DNA of 11,752 bases from JAJPXC01 sp964562375 (GTDB lineage: Bacteria; Bacteroidota; Bacteroidia; Bacteroidales; Muribaculaceae), in assembly GCA_964562375.1 (NCBI GenBank), contig CAZLSW010000088.1, positions 1-11,752 of the forward strand, read 5' to 3'. The translations under genes were made by a program, and so were the position numbers. Positions within the stretch are counted from its first letter, which is position 1. The number at the start of each line of letters is the position of its first letter. Below, piece after piece: positions 6,901 to 11,752 of this stretch. Below the pieces are notes generated by a model that was not told where the DNA came from, ran no database searches, and worked only from the letters and a program-made list of their open reading frames with translations.

Positions 6901-9536
6901 CTGTGATTTTGGACATTTACAACAAGGCACTTACCCAGTTGCGTTCACAGTCGCTTGCATTCCGTGTGTCGCCGCTTCTCAGCCCATGGATGCACATTGA
7001 TTGTAACACTGGAGGCTTCCGGAGCAATTCGCTGGATGTGGATCGCTCGTGGATCTATTTTAACTGGGCCGAAACGCCTGAGTTGCAGATGTATGGCCAG
7101 CGATTCGGGGGATTTGTGTTGCGCTCAGGATCCATTGGTATTGTAAGAAGCAACACGTTGGCTCGCCCGATGATGATGGCTAAGAGTGCCGCTAATGATG
7201 GCGCTATAGTTACCGCGGAATCGGCCGAAGAAGAATCGGTGTCCACCGACAACGGCGGGGAAGATGTAAATGCCTCATCCACCGATGATTTCGCTTTCCG
7301 TGAGGCTGAGACGCCGCTGGCGTGGTATGCGCCCGCTTTGGTTACCGGGGAGGACGGGTCGCTCGAGGTGACTTATCGCGTGCCCAACGCCAATGCCACA
7401 TGGGTGATTGCCGCGCTCGCTTACAATGCCCAACTGCTCACGGCAACCGCTGAGGCTGAGCAACTTGCGTCAAAGCCGGTGATGGTAACTCCCAATATGC
7501 CGCGCTTCCTGCGCCAAGGCGACCGCATCGTTCTTCAAGCGCAGGTGTTCAATGCCACTGAGACTGATGGAAATGTGACCACCACCTTTGAAATCTACGA
7601 TCCCATCTCCAATAACACTTTGGCAGTCAAGGATTTCACTGATTCCATTCAGGCCCAAGGCTCGGCTGTGGTAAAAATGGAATTTGACACACCGTTCACC
7701 CTCGCCTTGGTGGGCTATCGCGTGAAATCCACTCTCGGCAATTGGGCGGACGGCGAGCAGGGGGTGATTCCCGTGCTGGAATCGGTTCAACCAGTGGTTG
7801 AGAGCCAACCGTTCTATATGTCGCCTTCGCAAGCCACTGAGACACTGGAAGTTCCCGCCGCACCTTCGGATGGCGGGCGCACCACCCTGCAGTTCACTGA
7901 GAATCCCGCGTGGACCATCGTCACCGCTCTCCCGGGGCTCCTTCAGGACGCTCCCACAACCTCCAACGGCGCCGCGGCTTCGCTCTTCTCAGCCGCTACT
8001 GCCGATGGCCTGATGCGCCAAAATCCTGAGATTAAGGCTACTATACATCGCTGGACCAGCAGTGACCAGTCGGACTCGACCCTCACCTCGTTGCTAGAGC
8101 GCGACCAGTCGCTGAAAATCGCACTGTTGCAATCCACGCCGTGGGTGAGGGATGCCGCAAGCGATACCGAGCGCATGCAACGCCTTGCCCTTCTGATGAA
8201 TAAACGCGAAATCGACCGATCGATAACCTCGGCTGTCGACCTGTTGGCCAAAACCCAATGCCATGGTGGTGGGTGGAGTTGGACCACCAGTTACAACGAG
8301 CCCTCCCCTTGGACCACCATGAACGTGCTGTGCATCTTTGGCCAACTCAAAAAGATGGGCTACCTACCTGCTGACAAGCGCCTTACCGACATGATTAACA
8401 ATGCGTTGGCTTATATCGACCGCTACGCCGTCGAACAGCATAAGCGCTATCCTACGGTGGCCCAAATCCTTTATGTGGCCATGCGTTCATTGTGGCCCGA
8501 CGTTAAGCAGTCGACCGCCGCCGCTAATGCCCAACGAGCAACAGTGCAGTTGATTATCGCCGATTGGCATGGTTATTCCGCTGTGGATAAGGCGATTGCG
8601 GCATCGATTCTGGAGGCCAACTTCTACCATGCCACCGCCCAGCAGATTTTGGAGTCGTTGCGCGAGTTTGCCAAGATTTCCGAGACGCGAGGCCAATGGT
8701 GGCCGTCGCTTATCGCGCCCACTTGGGACAGCCGCTACAGTGCCCTCGCCGCCTCGGCGCTGATGCTCAGGGCCTTTGCCGATGTTGAACCCTCCTGCGC
8801 CGACATCGACCGCATCCGCCAATGGATTATCATCGAGCGCCAGGCTCAGATGTGGAAACCGGCTGTTGTGACTAACGAGGTGATCTATGGGATGTTATCT
8901 ACCGGCACAAAGTGGACTGTTCCCTCCCAGGGTGCCGTGGTGAAGTTCAACGGCCAGGAATTGGAAACGCCTGCTTGCGACAAAGCCTTGGGAGAATTTG
9001 AGATGTCGTTGCCTGTTCAAGGCGGTCAATTGGTCGTAAGTCGTATCCCAGGCGTGCCCAGCTATGGCGGAGTCATCCGCCAGGGACGCATGGAGATGAG
9101 CGAGATTAAAGCCGCGGCTATCGACGACCTCTCGATCGAAAAGACACTCTATCGGATGGTAACAACCTCCACGGGCGTGCAGTGGGAACGTGCTGACACT
9201 CTGGCAGTTGGCGATCGCGTCCGCGTTGACCTGTTGATTAAGAATCAACGCGACATGGATTATGTGACCATTGTCGACCAGCGCGGGGCGTGCCTCGAGC
9301 CGGTGGAGCAGTTGCCCGAGCCACTCTACAGCCAAGGTGCTTGCTTCTATCGCGAGAACCGCGATGCGGTAACCAACTTGTTCATCCAGCGTCTTCCCCG
9401 CGGCGTGTATCACCTGAGCTACGAGATGAACGTGTCGCAAGCCGGTCGCTTCTCGGCGGGCGTAGCCACTATCCAATCCCAGCTCACCCCGCTGCTCACC
9501 GCCCATTCCTCCGGAGCCATCCTCCAAGTGAAATAG
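3996..9536 (+). CDS. Large secreted alpha-2-macroglobulin-family protein lacking the thioester motif
   Basis: The product has 1846 residues from the ATG at 3996, which opens a clean signal peptide (MSRFLTFILLFISAVTMRSQ); a TTG at 3954 would bury it. An N-terminal helical region (about 25-330) is followed by macroglobulin-like beta domains. One contains TDLPLYRLGDKM (532-543), matching the 'YRPGE' strand of MG2, with a GLTGNF turn after it. Residues 1059-1101 form an acidic low-complexity linker where the protease bait region lies in the family. The A2M core follows: TPLAWYAPALVTGEDG from 1106, an NATWVI strand, and KPVMVTPNMPRFLRQGD from 1160. A helical thioester-type domain with GGGWSW lies near 1423, and a C-terminal MG10-like domain covers about 1728-1846. 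Where thioester homologues have CxEQ, this protein has APTTSNGAA (1319-1327), so it cannot trap proteases covalently by that bond. Bacterial relatives are periplasmic or lipoprotein protease inhibitors. There is no lipobox cysteine here, so a soluble periplasmic protein is likely. No penicillin-binding protein gene (pbpC) adjoins it. It is transcribed alone. Confidence 0.92.
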   Translation: MSRFLTFILLFISAVTMRSQIATPDFAYPQKITKQAEANLKTALKRGDGQATVEALVQIGLAQSAIDFNDLPAVIKRVEDIRSQEKDSVTYAILSILEAKMYQAVYEDDSWTFDERQLPLEPLPADIMEWSGDQFNAKITTLCLDAVRPVQALVGQKVTSWPKAVVANDITAQYYPTLYDFTANAAIGILNSQRCSTSMLKGAWLGDATAFVSLNPAYLPKPQQYIASIYQELTRLHLSNTLALAQVDCNRLSWLMQSLDDEEACEIYEQFYKRYWPEQVSGLFLAKMAGYYRYQLPPDSLLPTLRAFVEHYPDDANADAFRALAKRICDPEIRVATPEVVARGRDFKVTITGRNANEVKLSLYKVQPNRNGQWKVANASQAQLVEVKTLKLSDKPAPFPVDTTIMMRVEAYGHYALVPEVAGADKLTYVYTFPCSDLSLSCLGTASGSSALVVDTYTGRPVDKAEIFGYDTYKAVVKDPFGATDAQGWLQLSEKQDVRSIVAQLGDDNASPAVYKSNRSLPTDQVSAEVVTDLPLYRLGDKMQATAIAYRRAKAGNSPLVGAVLKFTLRDPNYQEVDTILGTSDDFGRATVQFQLPESGLTGNFIIEIHQGDKHLCSNGVMVSDYKLPTFEVTAEKPVLTAQGITVKARAMTYAGMPLANAEVKLALYNGRRWFWWFSRNTESIYSTSCVTDDAGNLEFNFPQQLLDQAPYPDGNFEATIIVTSPSGETRQVTTRFCRFQGYQVGGSLPYNLDASTSWSPKFTVQDALGNVVDMPLTITFTKNNGNFESRLTLEESLSLESLPSGEYKVAVALSDTTLECIPLVQDVTLYRPTDKTSPSSRLLWVSENSLTADANGKIRLYYGTTAQAPVCLVLISDRQIVEHKWLNVAPGFHKLEVTLPENSSRWQLRLLTVSENAHAESTVDIATIQSNNQLHMRFETIRDRVLPGDNETLTVKVTDTLGTLAPSAVILDIYNKALTQLRSQSLAFRVSPLLSPWMHIDCNTGGFRSNSLDVDRSWIYFNWAETPELQMYGQRFGGFVLRSGSIGIVRSNTLARPMMMAKSAANDGAIVTAESAEEESVSTDNGGEDVNASSTDDFAFREAETPLAWYAPALVTGEDGSLEVTYRVPNANATWVIAALAYNAQLLTATAEAEQLASKPVMVTPNMPRFLRQGDRIVLQAQVFNATETDGNVTTTFEIYDPISNNTLAVKDFTDSIQAQGSAVVKMEFDTPFTLALVGYRVKSTLGNWADGEQGVIPVLESVQPVVESQPFYMSPSQATETLEVPAAPSDGGRTTLQFTENPAWTIVTALPGLLQDAPTTSNGAAASLFSAATADGLMRQNPEIKATIHRWTSSDQSDSTLTSLLERDQSLKIALLQSTPWVRDAASDTERMQRLALLMNKREIDRSITSAVDLLAKTQCHGGGWSWTTSYNEPSPWTTMNVLCIFGQLKKMGYLPADKRLTDMINNALAYIDRYAVEQHKRYPTVAQILYVAMRSLWPDVKQSTAAANAQRATVQLIIADWHGYSAVDKAIAASILEANFYHATAQQILESLREFAKISETRGQWWPSLIAPTWDSRYSALAASALMLRAFADVEPSCADIDRIRQWIIIERQAQMWKPAVVTNEVIYGMLSTGTKWTVPSQGAVVKFNGQELETPACDKALGEFEMSLPVQGGQLVVSRIPGVPSYGGVIRQGRMEMSEIKAAAIDDLSIEKTLYRMVTTSTGVQWERADTLAVGDRVRVDLLIKNQRDMDYVTIVDQRGACLEPVEQLPEPLYSQGACFYRENRDAVTNLFIQRLPRGVYHLSYEMNVSQAGRFSAGVATIQSQLTPLLTAHSSGAILQVK

Positions 9537-9549
9537 CTCGGCTCCTAAT

Positions 9550-9633
9550 CCCGTAATAACGTCATCCCGTAATAACAAAATCGTAATAACGTTATTACGG
9601 GATTACGTTATTACGTTATTACGTTATTACGGG
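9550..9633. repeat. Inverted array of GTAATAAC / GTTATTAC units
   Basis: Three forward units GTAATAAC (9553-9560, 9569-9576, 9583-9590) are followed by four reverse units GTTATTAC (9591-9598, 9607-9614, 9615-9622, 9623-9630), the last three in direct tandem. The centre, CGTAATAACGTTATTACG (9582-9599), is a perfect 18-bp palindrome. The ends CCCGTAATAACGT and ACGTTATTACGGG are also exact reverse complements, so the whole 84 bases can fold into one or several alternative hairpins. It sits 14 nt beyond the macroglobulin stop codon, between convergent genes. It may end transcription, but its repeat structure goes beyond an ordinary terminator. Confidence 0.9.
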
Positions 9634-9668
9634 CGCAAGAGGCTGATAAATTGAAGTATATGCAAGTA

Positions 9669-9695
9669 AAGCCGTCCCTTCACGAGGGGCGGCTT
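9669..9695 (-). terminator. Terminator-like hairpin downstream of rpmH
   Basis: AAGCCGTCCC (9669-9678) and GGGGCGGCTT (9686-9695) form a ten-position stem with a 7-nt loop. One position is a G-T wobble on the plus strand and a C-A mismatch on the minus strand. Read on the minus strand it follows the rpmH stop by about 65 nt and leads into a T-rich stretch (TTTACTT). Since the macroglobulin gene converges from the other side, it may act in both directions. Confidence 0.6.
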
Positions 9696-9759
9696 AAGCT
9701 GTTTACCGGCAATGAGGAGAGCGTGGCGCCTGAGGTGGCGCGCTACGCCGGAGAATGGA

Positions 9760-9915
9760 TTACTTGGAGGCGATCTCGCTGGAGACGGTCAGGCGCACGC
9801 GGCCTTTGGCGCGACGACGAGCGAGGACCTTGCGGCCGTCCTTGGTTTTCATTCTCTCACGGAAACCGTGCTTGTTAACTCTCTTGCGGTTAGAAGGTTG
9901 GAATGTACGTTTCAT
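9760..9915 (-). CDS. rpmH: 50S ribosomal protein L34
   Basis: This 51-residue, very basic protein begins MKRTFQPSNRKRVNKHGFRE and continues with the family-defining RMKTKDGRKVLARRRAKGR; it ends TVSSEIASK. This is unmistakably bacterial L34, a small protein of the large ribosomal subunit that contacts 23S rRNA. Length and sequence are complete and normal. In many bacteria rpmH is followed by rnpA; here the downstream side holds only a hairpin (9669-9695) and then the converging macroglobulin gene. It has its own strong promoter (9971-10001), giving a leader of roughly 50 nt. The T/A-rich leader has no Shine-Dalgarno site, as usual in this phylum. Confidence 0.98.
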   Translation of the reverse strand: MKRTFQPSNRKRVNKHGFRERMKTKDGRKVLARRRAKGRVRLTVSSEIASK

Positions 9916-9970
9916 TGCCGTTATACTGTTTTCTTGTTATTTTATGCTATGTTGCTTGAAATTCAGCGTG

Positions 9971-10001
9971 CAAATTTACGGATTATTTTTTTATTGTGCA
10001 A
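9971..10001 (-). promoter_or_regulatory. rpmH promoter
   Basis: On the minus strand TTG (10001-9999) is followed by 20 nt and then TAAATTTG (9978-9971), an exact TAnnTTTG -7 element. The spacer is nearly all A and T. The -33 box lies only about 10 nt past the stop codon of the S-component gene, so rpmH is initiated independently in a very tight space. The start site should be near 9967. Confidence 0.78.
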
Positions 10002-10010
10002 GCCTTTTTC

Positions 10011-10523
10011 TTATAACGAGCGAAAAACGTAACGGAGGAGTGCCCAGCCGGCGATCCATTGGAGCAACATACCGGGCCAGCCGATCGTCCAATCAGTTAA
10101 GGCTGCGTGCCATGAGCCGGTAACGGCCCATTCGCCCAGGCCACCGATCAATTGGTAGCCCACAACGGCCAGCAGAACGGCCCAAATGGTCACTTTACCT
10201 ACCGCTTTGGCGATCATCGAGGCAACCACAGCGAGCACCGATCCCTTGAGCAGGATGATGGGTAACATCGCCTCCGAGGGCATGTCGAACAATGCCGAAT
10301 TCAACAACGGAGCGGCGATTGCGGTAACCAACGCCGGCACCACGCCGTACTTGTAGCCCACGACAAGAGAAAAGAAATAGATGGGGAGCCAGCGCATGCC
10401 ACCGCCCGGGATGGTGTGGCACAGCTGAGGCAGCAGGATTGCGCCGAGGGTGAAGGCTGCCGCTATCGCGTAGGTGTCCCAGCGGTTAACGGGCAGGGAA
10501 TAAAGCTTAGTTGAATTTTCCAT
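10011..10523 (-). CDS. ECF-transporter substrate-binding S component (orphan)
   Basis: This 170-residue, strongly hydrophobic inner-membrane protein has about six predicted helices (near 16-34, 44-57, 60-78, 86-106, 110-129 and 147-166). The segment LPIYFFSLVVGYKYG, then the APLLNSAL and MPSEAMLPI motifs and a following LLKGSVLAVVASMI helix, matches the pattern of ECF-transporter S components. These bind a vitamin or other micronutrient and dock onto a shared energising module. Neither the ATPases (EcfA, EcfA') nor the EcfT scaffold are in this window, so it would have to use a module encoded elsewhere or act alone. The substrate is not identifiable, and no riboswitch fits in the roughly 20-nt leader. 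The ATG at 10521-10523 follows a strong promoter. The gene ends right at the rpmH promoter. Confidence 0.75.
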   Translation of the reverse strand: MENSTKLYSLPVNRWDTYAIAAAFTLGAILLPQLCHTIPGGGMRWLPIYFFSLVVGYKYGVVPALVTAIAAPLLNSALFDMPSEAMLPIILLKGSVLAVVASMIAKAVGKVTIWAVLLAVVGYQLIGGLGEWAVTGSWHAALTDWTIGWPGMLLQWIAGWALLRYVFRSL

Positions 10524-10548
10524 CGCTGTATTTTATTTATTTTCCTCG

Positions 10549-10579
10549 CAAAGCTACGAAAAAGTTGTGAAATTGGCAA
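10549..10579 (-). promoter_or_regulatory. Promoter for the S-component gene
   Basis: On the minus strand TTG (10579-10577), a 20-nt spacer and TAGCTTTG (10556-10549) give an exact -7 element with standard spacing. Transcription should start near 10545, about 20 nt before the ATG. It is divergent from the frc promoter, and the two -33 boxes are about 43 bp apart. Confidence 0.78.
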
Positions 10580-10621
10580 CGATGAGAGGCGAAAAGGCGA
10601 AACATTTGGGGCTTTAACGTT

Positions 10622-10652
10622 GTTGTAACATTGTCGAAACCATATAATTTTA
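10622..10652 (+). promoter_or_regulatory. Probable frc promoter with very short leader
   Basis: GTTG (10622-10625) is followed by 19 nt and TAATTTTA (10645-10652), which fits TAnnTTTG except for the last base. If used, transcription would begin near 10656, leaving only about 8 nt before the ATG at 10664, close to a leaderless message. The A/T-rich stretch may alternatively serve as an unstructured translation start region for an earlier start site. Confidence 0.5.
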
Positions 10653-10663
10653 AATATACGATT

Positions 10664-11734
10664 ATGAACACTGCCCCATTACAAGGAATTAAGGTGATTG
10701 ACCTGACTGAGGTACAGTCGGGTCCCTCGTGTACTCAGATGCTGGCATGGCTCGGCGCCGACGTTATCAAGATTGAACGTCCCGGCAAGGGCGACGCCAC
10801 CCGTAAGGAGTTGCAATTCAACCCCAATCTTCCCAGCTACTACTTCCTGCAGCTCAACAGCGACAAGAAGTCGATCTCGCTCGACTGCAAAACCCCCGAC
10901 GGCAAGCAGATTCTTACCGAGCTTATCAAGGGCGCCGATATCTTCGTCGAGAACCTTCACCCGGGAGCCGCCGACGAGCTTGGTTTCTCTTGGGAGGCTG
11001 TTCACGCCATGAACCCCAAGTGTATCTACGGCACTATCAAGGGTTTCCCTCCCACATCTAAATTCGCCAACCTGAAGGCTTACGAGCCTGTAGCCCAGGT
11101 TACAGGCGGTGCCGCTACCACCACCGGATGGTACGAAGGCATGTACAACGTGCCTACCCAGAGCGGCGCGGCCCTGGGCGACTCCAACACCGGTATGCAC
11201 CTGTGTATCGGTCTGTTGGCCGCCCTTCAGCAGCGTACCCACACTGGGGAGGGCTGCTACGTCTATCAGTCGATGCACAACGCTTGCTTGAACCTGTGCC
11301 GTATCAAGACCCGTGACCAGTTGACGCTCGAGAAATTGGGCTACTTGACCCAGTTCCCGCAGTACCCCAACGGCAAGTTTGGTGACACCGTGCCCCGTTG
11401 CGGCAACATCGAGGGTGGTGGTGTGCTTGGCTGGACCTACAAGTGCAAAGGCTGGGAAACCGACCCCAACGCCTACGTTTACGTCATCTTGCAGCGCGAG
11501 GCCAAATCGTTCGAGAAAGCATGCAAGGCCCTCGGGTTCGAGGATTGGTTGACCAACCCCGACTTCAACACGGCCGATGCCCGCGACCAGCACAAGCAGG
11601 CCGTGTGGGAGCGTATTCAGGACTTCTGTATCGACAAGGACAAATACGAGGTAACCAACCTGCTGGGTGCCGCTGGTGTGCCTGTAGGCCCCGTGATGTC
11701 CTGTTTTCGTCACTTTTTAGAGCCGAATTTTTAA
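10664..11734 (+). CDS. frc: Formyl-CoA:oxalate CoA-transferase, C-terminally truncated
   Basis: This class III (CaiB/BaiF) CoA-transferase moves CoA from formyl-CoA to oxalate in the cytoplasm. The resulting oxalyl-CoA is decarboxylated by Oxc, the partner enzyme, which is not visible here. The ATG at 10664 gives MNTAPLQGIKVIDLTEVQSG, matching the family start; a TTG at 10631 adds an unlikely extension. Diagnostic features are GPSCTQMLAWLGADVIKIE (20-38), the GDSNTGMH motif with catalytic Asp173, the glycine loop EGGGVLGW (250-257), the CKGWETD segment (261-267) and GVPVGPVMS (338-346). After Ser346 the sequence switches to CFRHFLEPNF and stops. Known FRC enzymes (about 416-428 residues) continue some 70-76 residues, including an APLLGEHT-like motif that is missing. 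The 356-residue product probably cannot fold its interlocked dimer properly. The cause is an inserted element or an assembly break, since the window ends 18 bases after the stop codon. Confidence 0.9.
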   Translation: MNTAPLQGIKVIDLTEVQSGPSCTQMLAWLGADVIKIERPGKGDATRKELQFNPNLPSYYFLQLNSDKKSISLDCKTPDGKQILTELIKGADIFVENLHPGAADELGFSWEAVHAMNPKCIYGTIKGFPPTSKFANLKAYEPVAQVTGGAATTTGWYEGMYNVPTQSGAALGDSNTGMHLCIGLLAALQQRTHTGEGCYVYQSMHNACLNLCRIKTRDQLTLEKLGYLTQFPQYPNGKFGDTVPRCGNIEGGGVLGWTYKCKGWETDPNAYVYVILQREAKSFEKACKALGFEDWLTNPDFNTADARDQHKQAVWERIQDFCIDKDKYEVTNLLGAAGVPVGPVMSCFRHFLEPNF

Positions 11735-11752
11735 TGTGTTGATTTAGGTGGT
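11701..11752. mobile_element. Foreign-looking junction sequence that interrupts frc, possible insertion-sequence end
   Basis: From about 11701 the sequence (CTGTTTTCGTCACTTTTTAG and on) no longer encodes FRC-like protein. It becomes A/T-rich, in sharp contrast to the C-ending codons of frc just before it. It runs unbroken to the window end and contains the stop codon used by the truncated frc. This is what the terminal inverted repeat and start of an insertion sequence look like, and contigs often break there. No family can be named from 52 bases, and a chimeric join is also possible. Confidence 0.4.

Noticed and set aside
9550..9633. Possible CRISPR array
   Set aside because: Units are only 8 bp, lie in both orientations, have no spacers of constant length, and there are no cas genes.
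10524..10548. Riboswitch in front of the S-component gene
   Set aside because: The promoter leaves only about 20 nt of leader, too short for any known riboswitch.
10679..11713. 344-codon open frame on the minus strand opposite frc
   Set aside because: It mirrors the C/G-ending codons of frc, has no recognisable domain or promoter, and frc itself is a certain match to a known enzyme.

Overview
The window looks like chromosomal DNA from a gut Bacteroidales, most plausibly a Muribaculaceae-type organism. The evidence is direct and consistent. Four clear promoters carry the Bacteroidetes housekeeping pattern (-33 TTG or TTTG, about 20 nt, -7 TAnnTTTG or close to it), and a fifth probable one has 19 nt spacing. 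Shine-Dalgarno sites are mostly absent. The protein families are typical of the order: an ECF sigma factor with a downstream membrane protein carrying a 'VPDGFF' motif, a giant alpha-2-macroglobulin, and a class III formyl-CoA transferase. The genus is an inference, resting mainly on the oxalate gene frc, which is frequent in that family.

Left part (1-1880): the end of a dispersed intergenic repeat, a hairpin, and a minus-strand gene for a small Ala/Lys/Glu-rich helical protein with LEA-like 11-residue repeats. A promoter then drives a tightly coupled pair: an SGNH/GDSL hydrolase lipoprotein and a small outer-membrane beta-barrel protein.

Middle-left (1876-3564): an apparent envelope-stress module transcribed rightward. 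It contains an ECF sigma factor, a single-pass membrane protein that is probably its regulator, and a periplasmic Spy/CpxP-like protein. A perfect 3 x 14 bp tandem repeat separates the last two. The gene-free stretch 3565-3995 holds a 223-bp element with near-perfect 29-bp terminal inverted repeats. Its right end is almost identical to the repeat at the window's left edge.

Centre (3996-9536): one 1846-residue secreted alpha-2-macroglobulin-family protein. It keeps the macroglobulin domain landmarks and a bait-like acidic linker but lacks the CxEQ thioester motif. Its gene converges on rpmH. Between them lie an unusual array of GTAATAAC units in inverted arrangement and a terminator-like hairpin.

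Right part (9760-11752): rpmH (ribosomal protein L34, 51 aa) and an orphan ECF-transporter S component run leftward, each with its own promoter. Diverging from the latter is frc, formyl-CoA:oxalate CoA-transferase, the CoA-recycling enzyme of oxalate degradation. Its reading frame departs abruptly from the family after the conserved GPVMS motif and stops ten codons later, about 75 residues early. The final 50 or so bases therefore look like the end of an inserted element or an assembly junction. No RNA genes, CRISPR arrays, complete insertion sequences or obvious defence systems were found.
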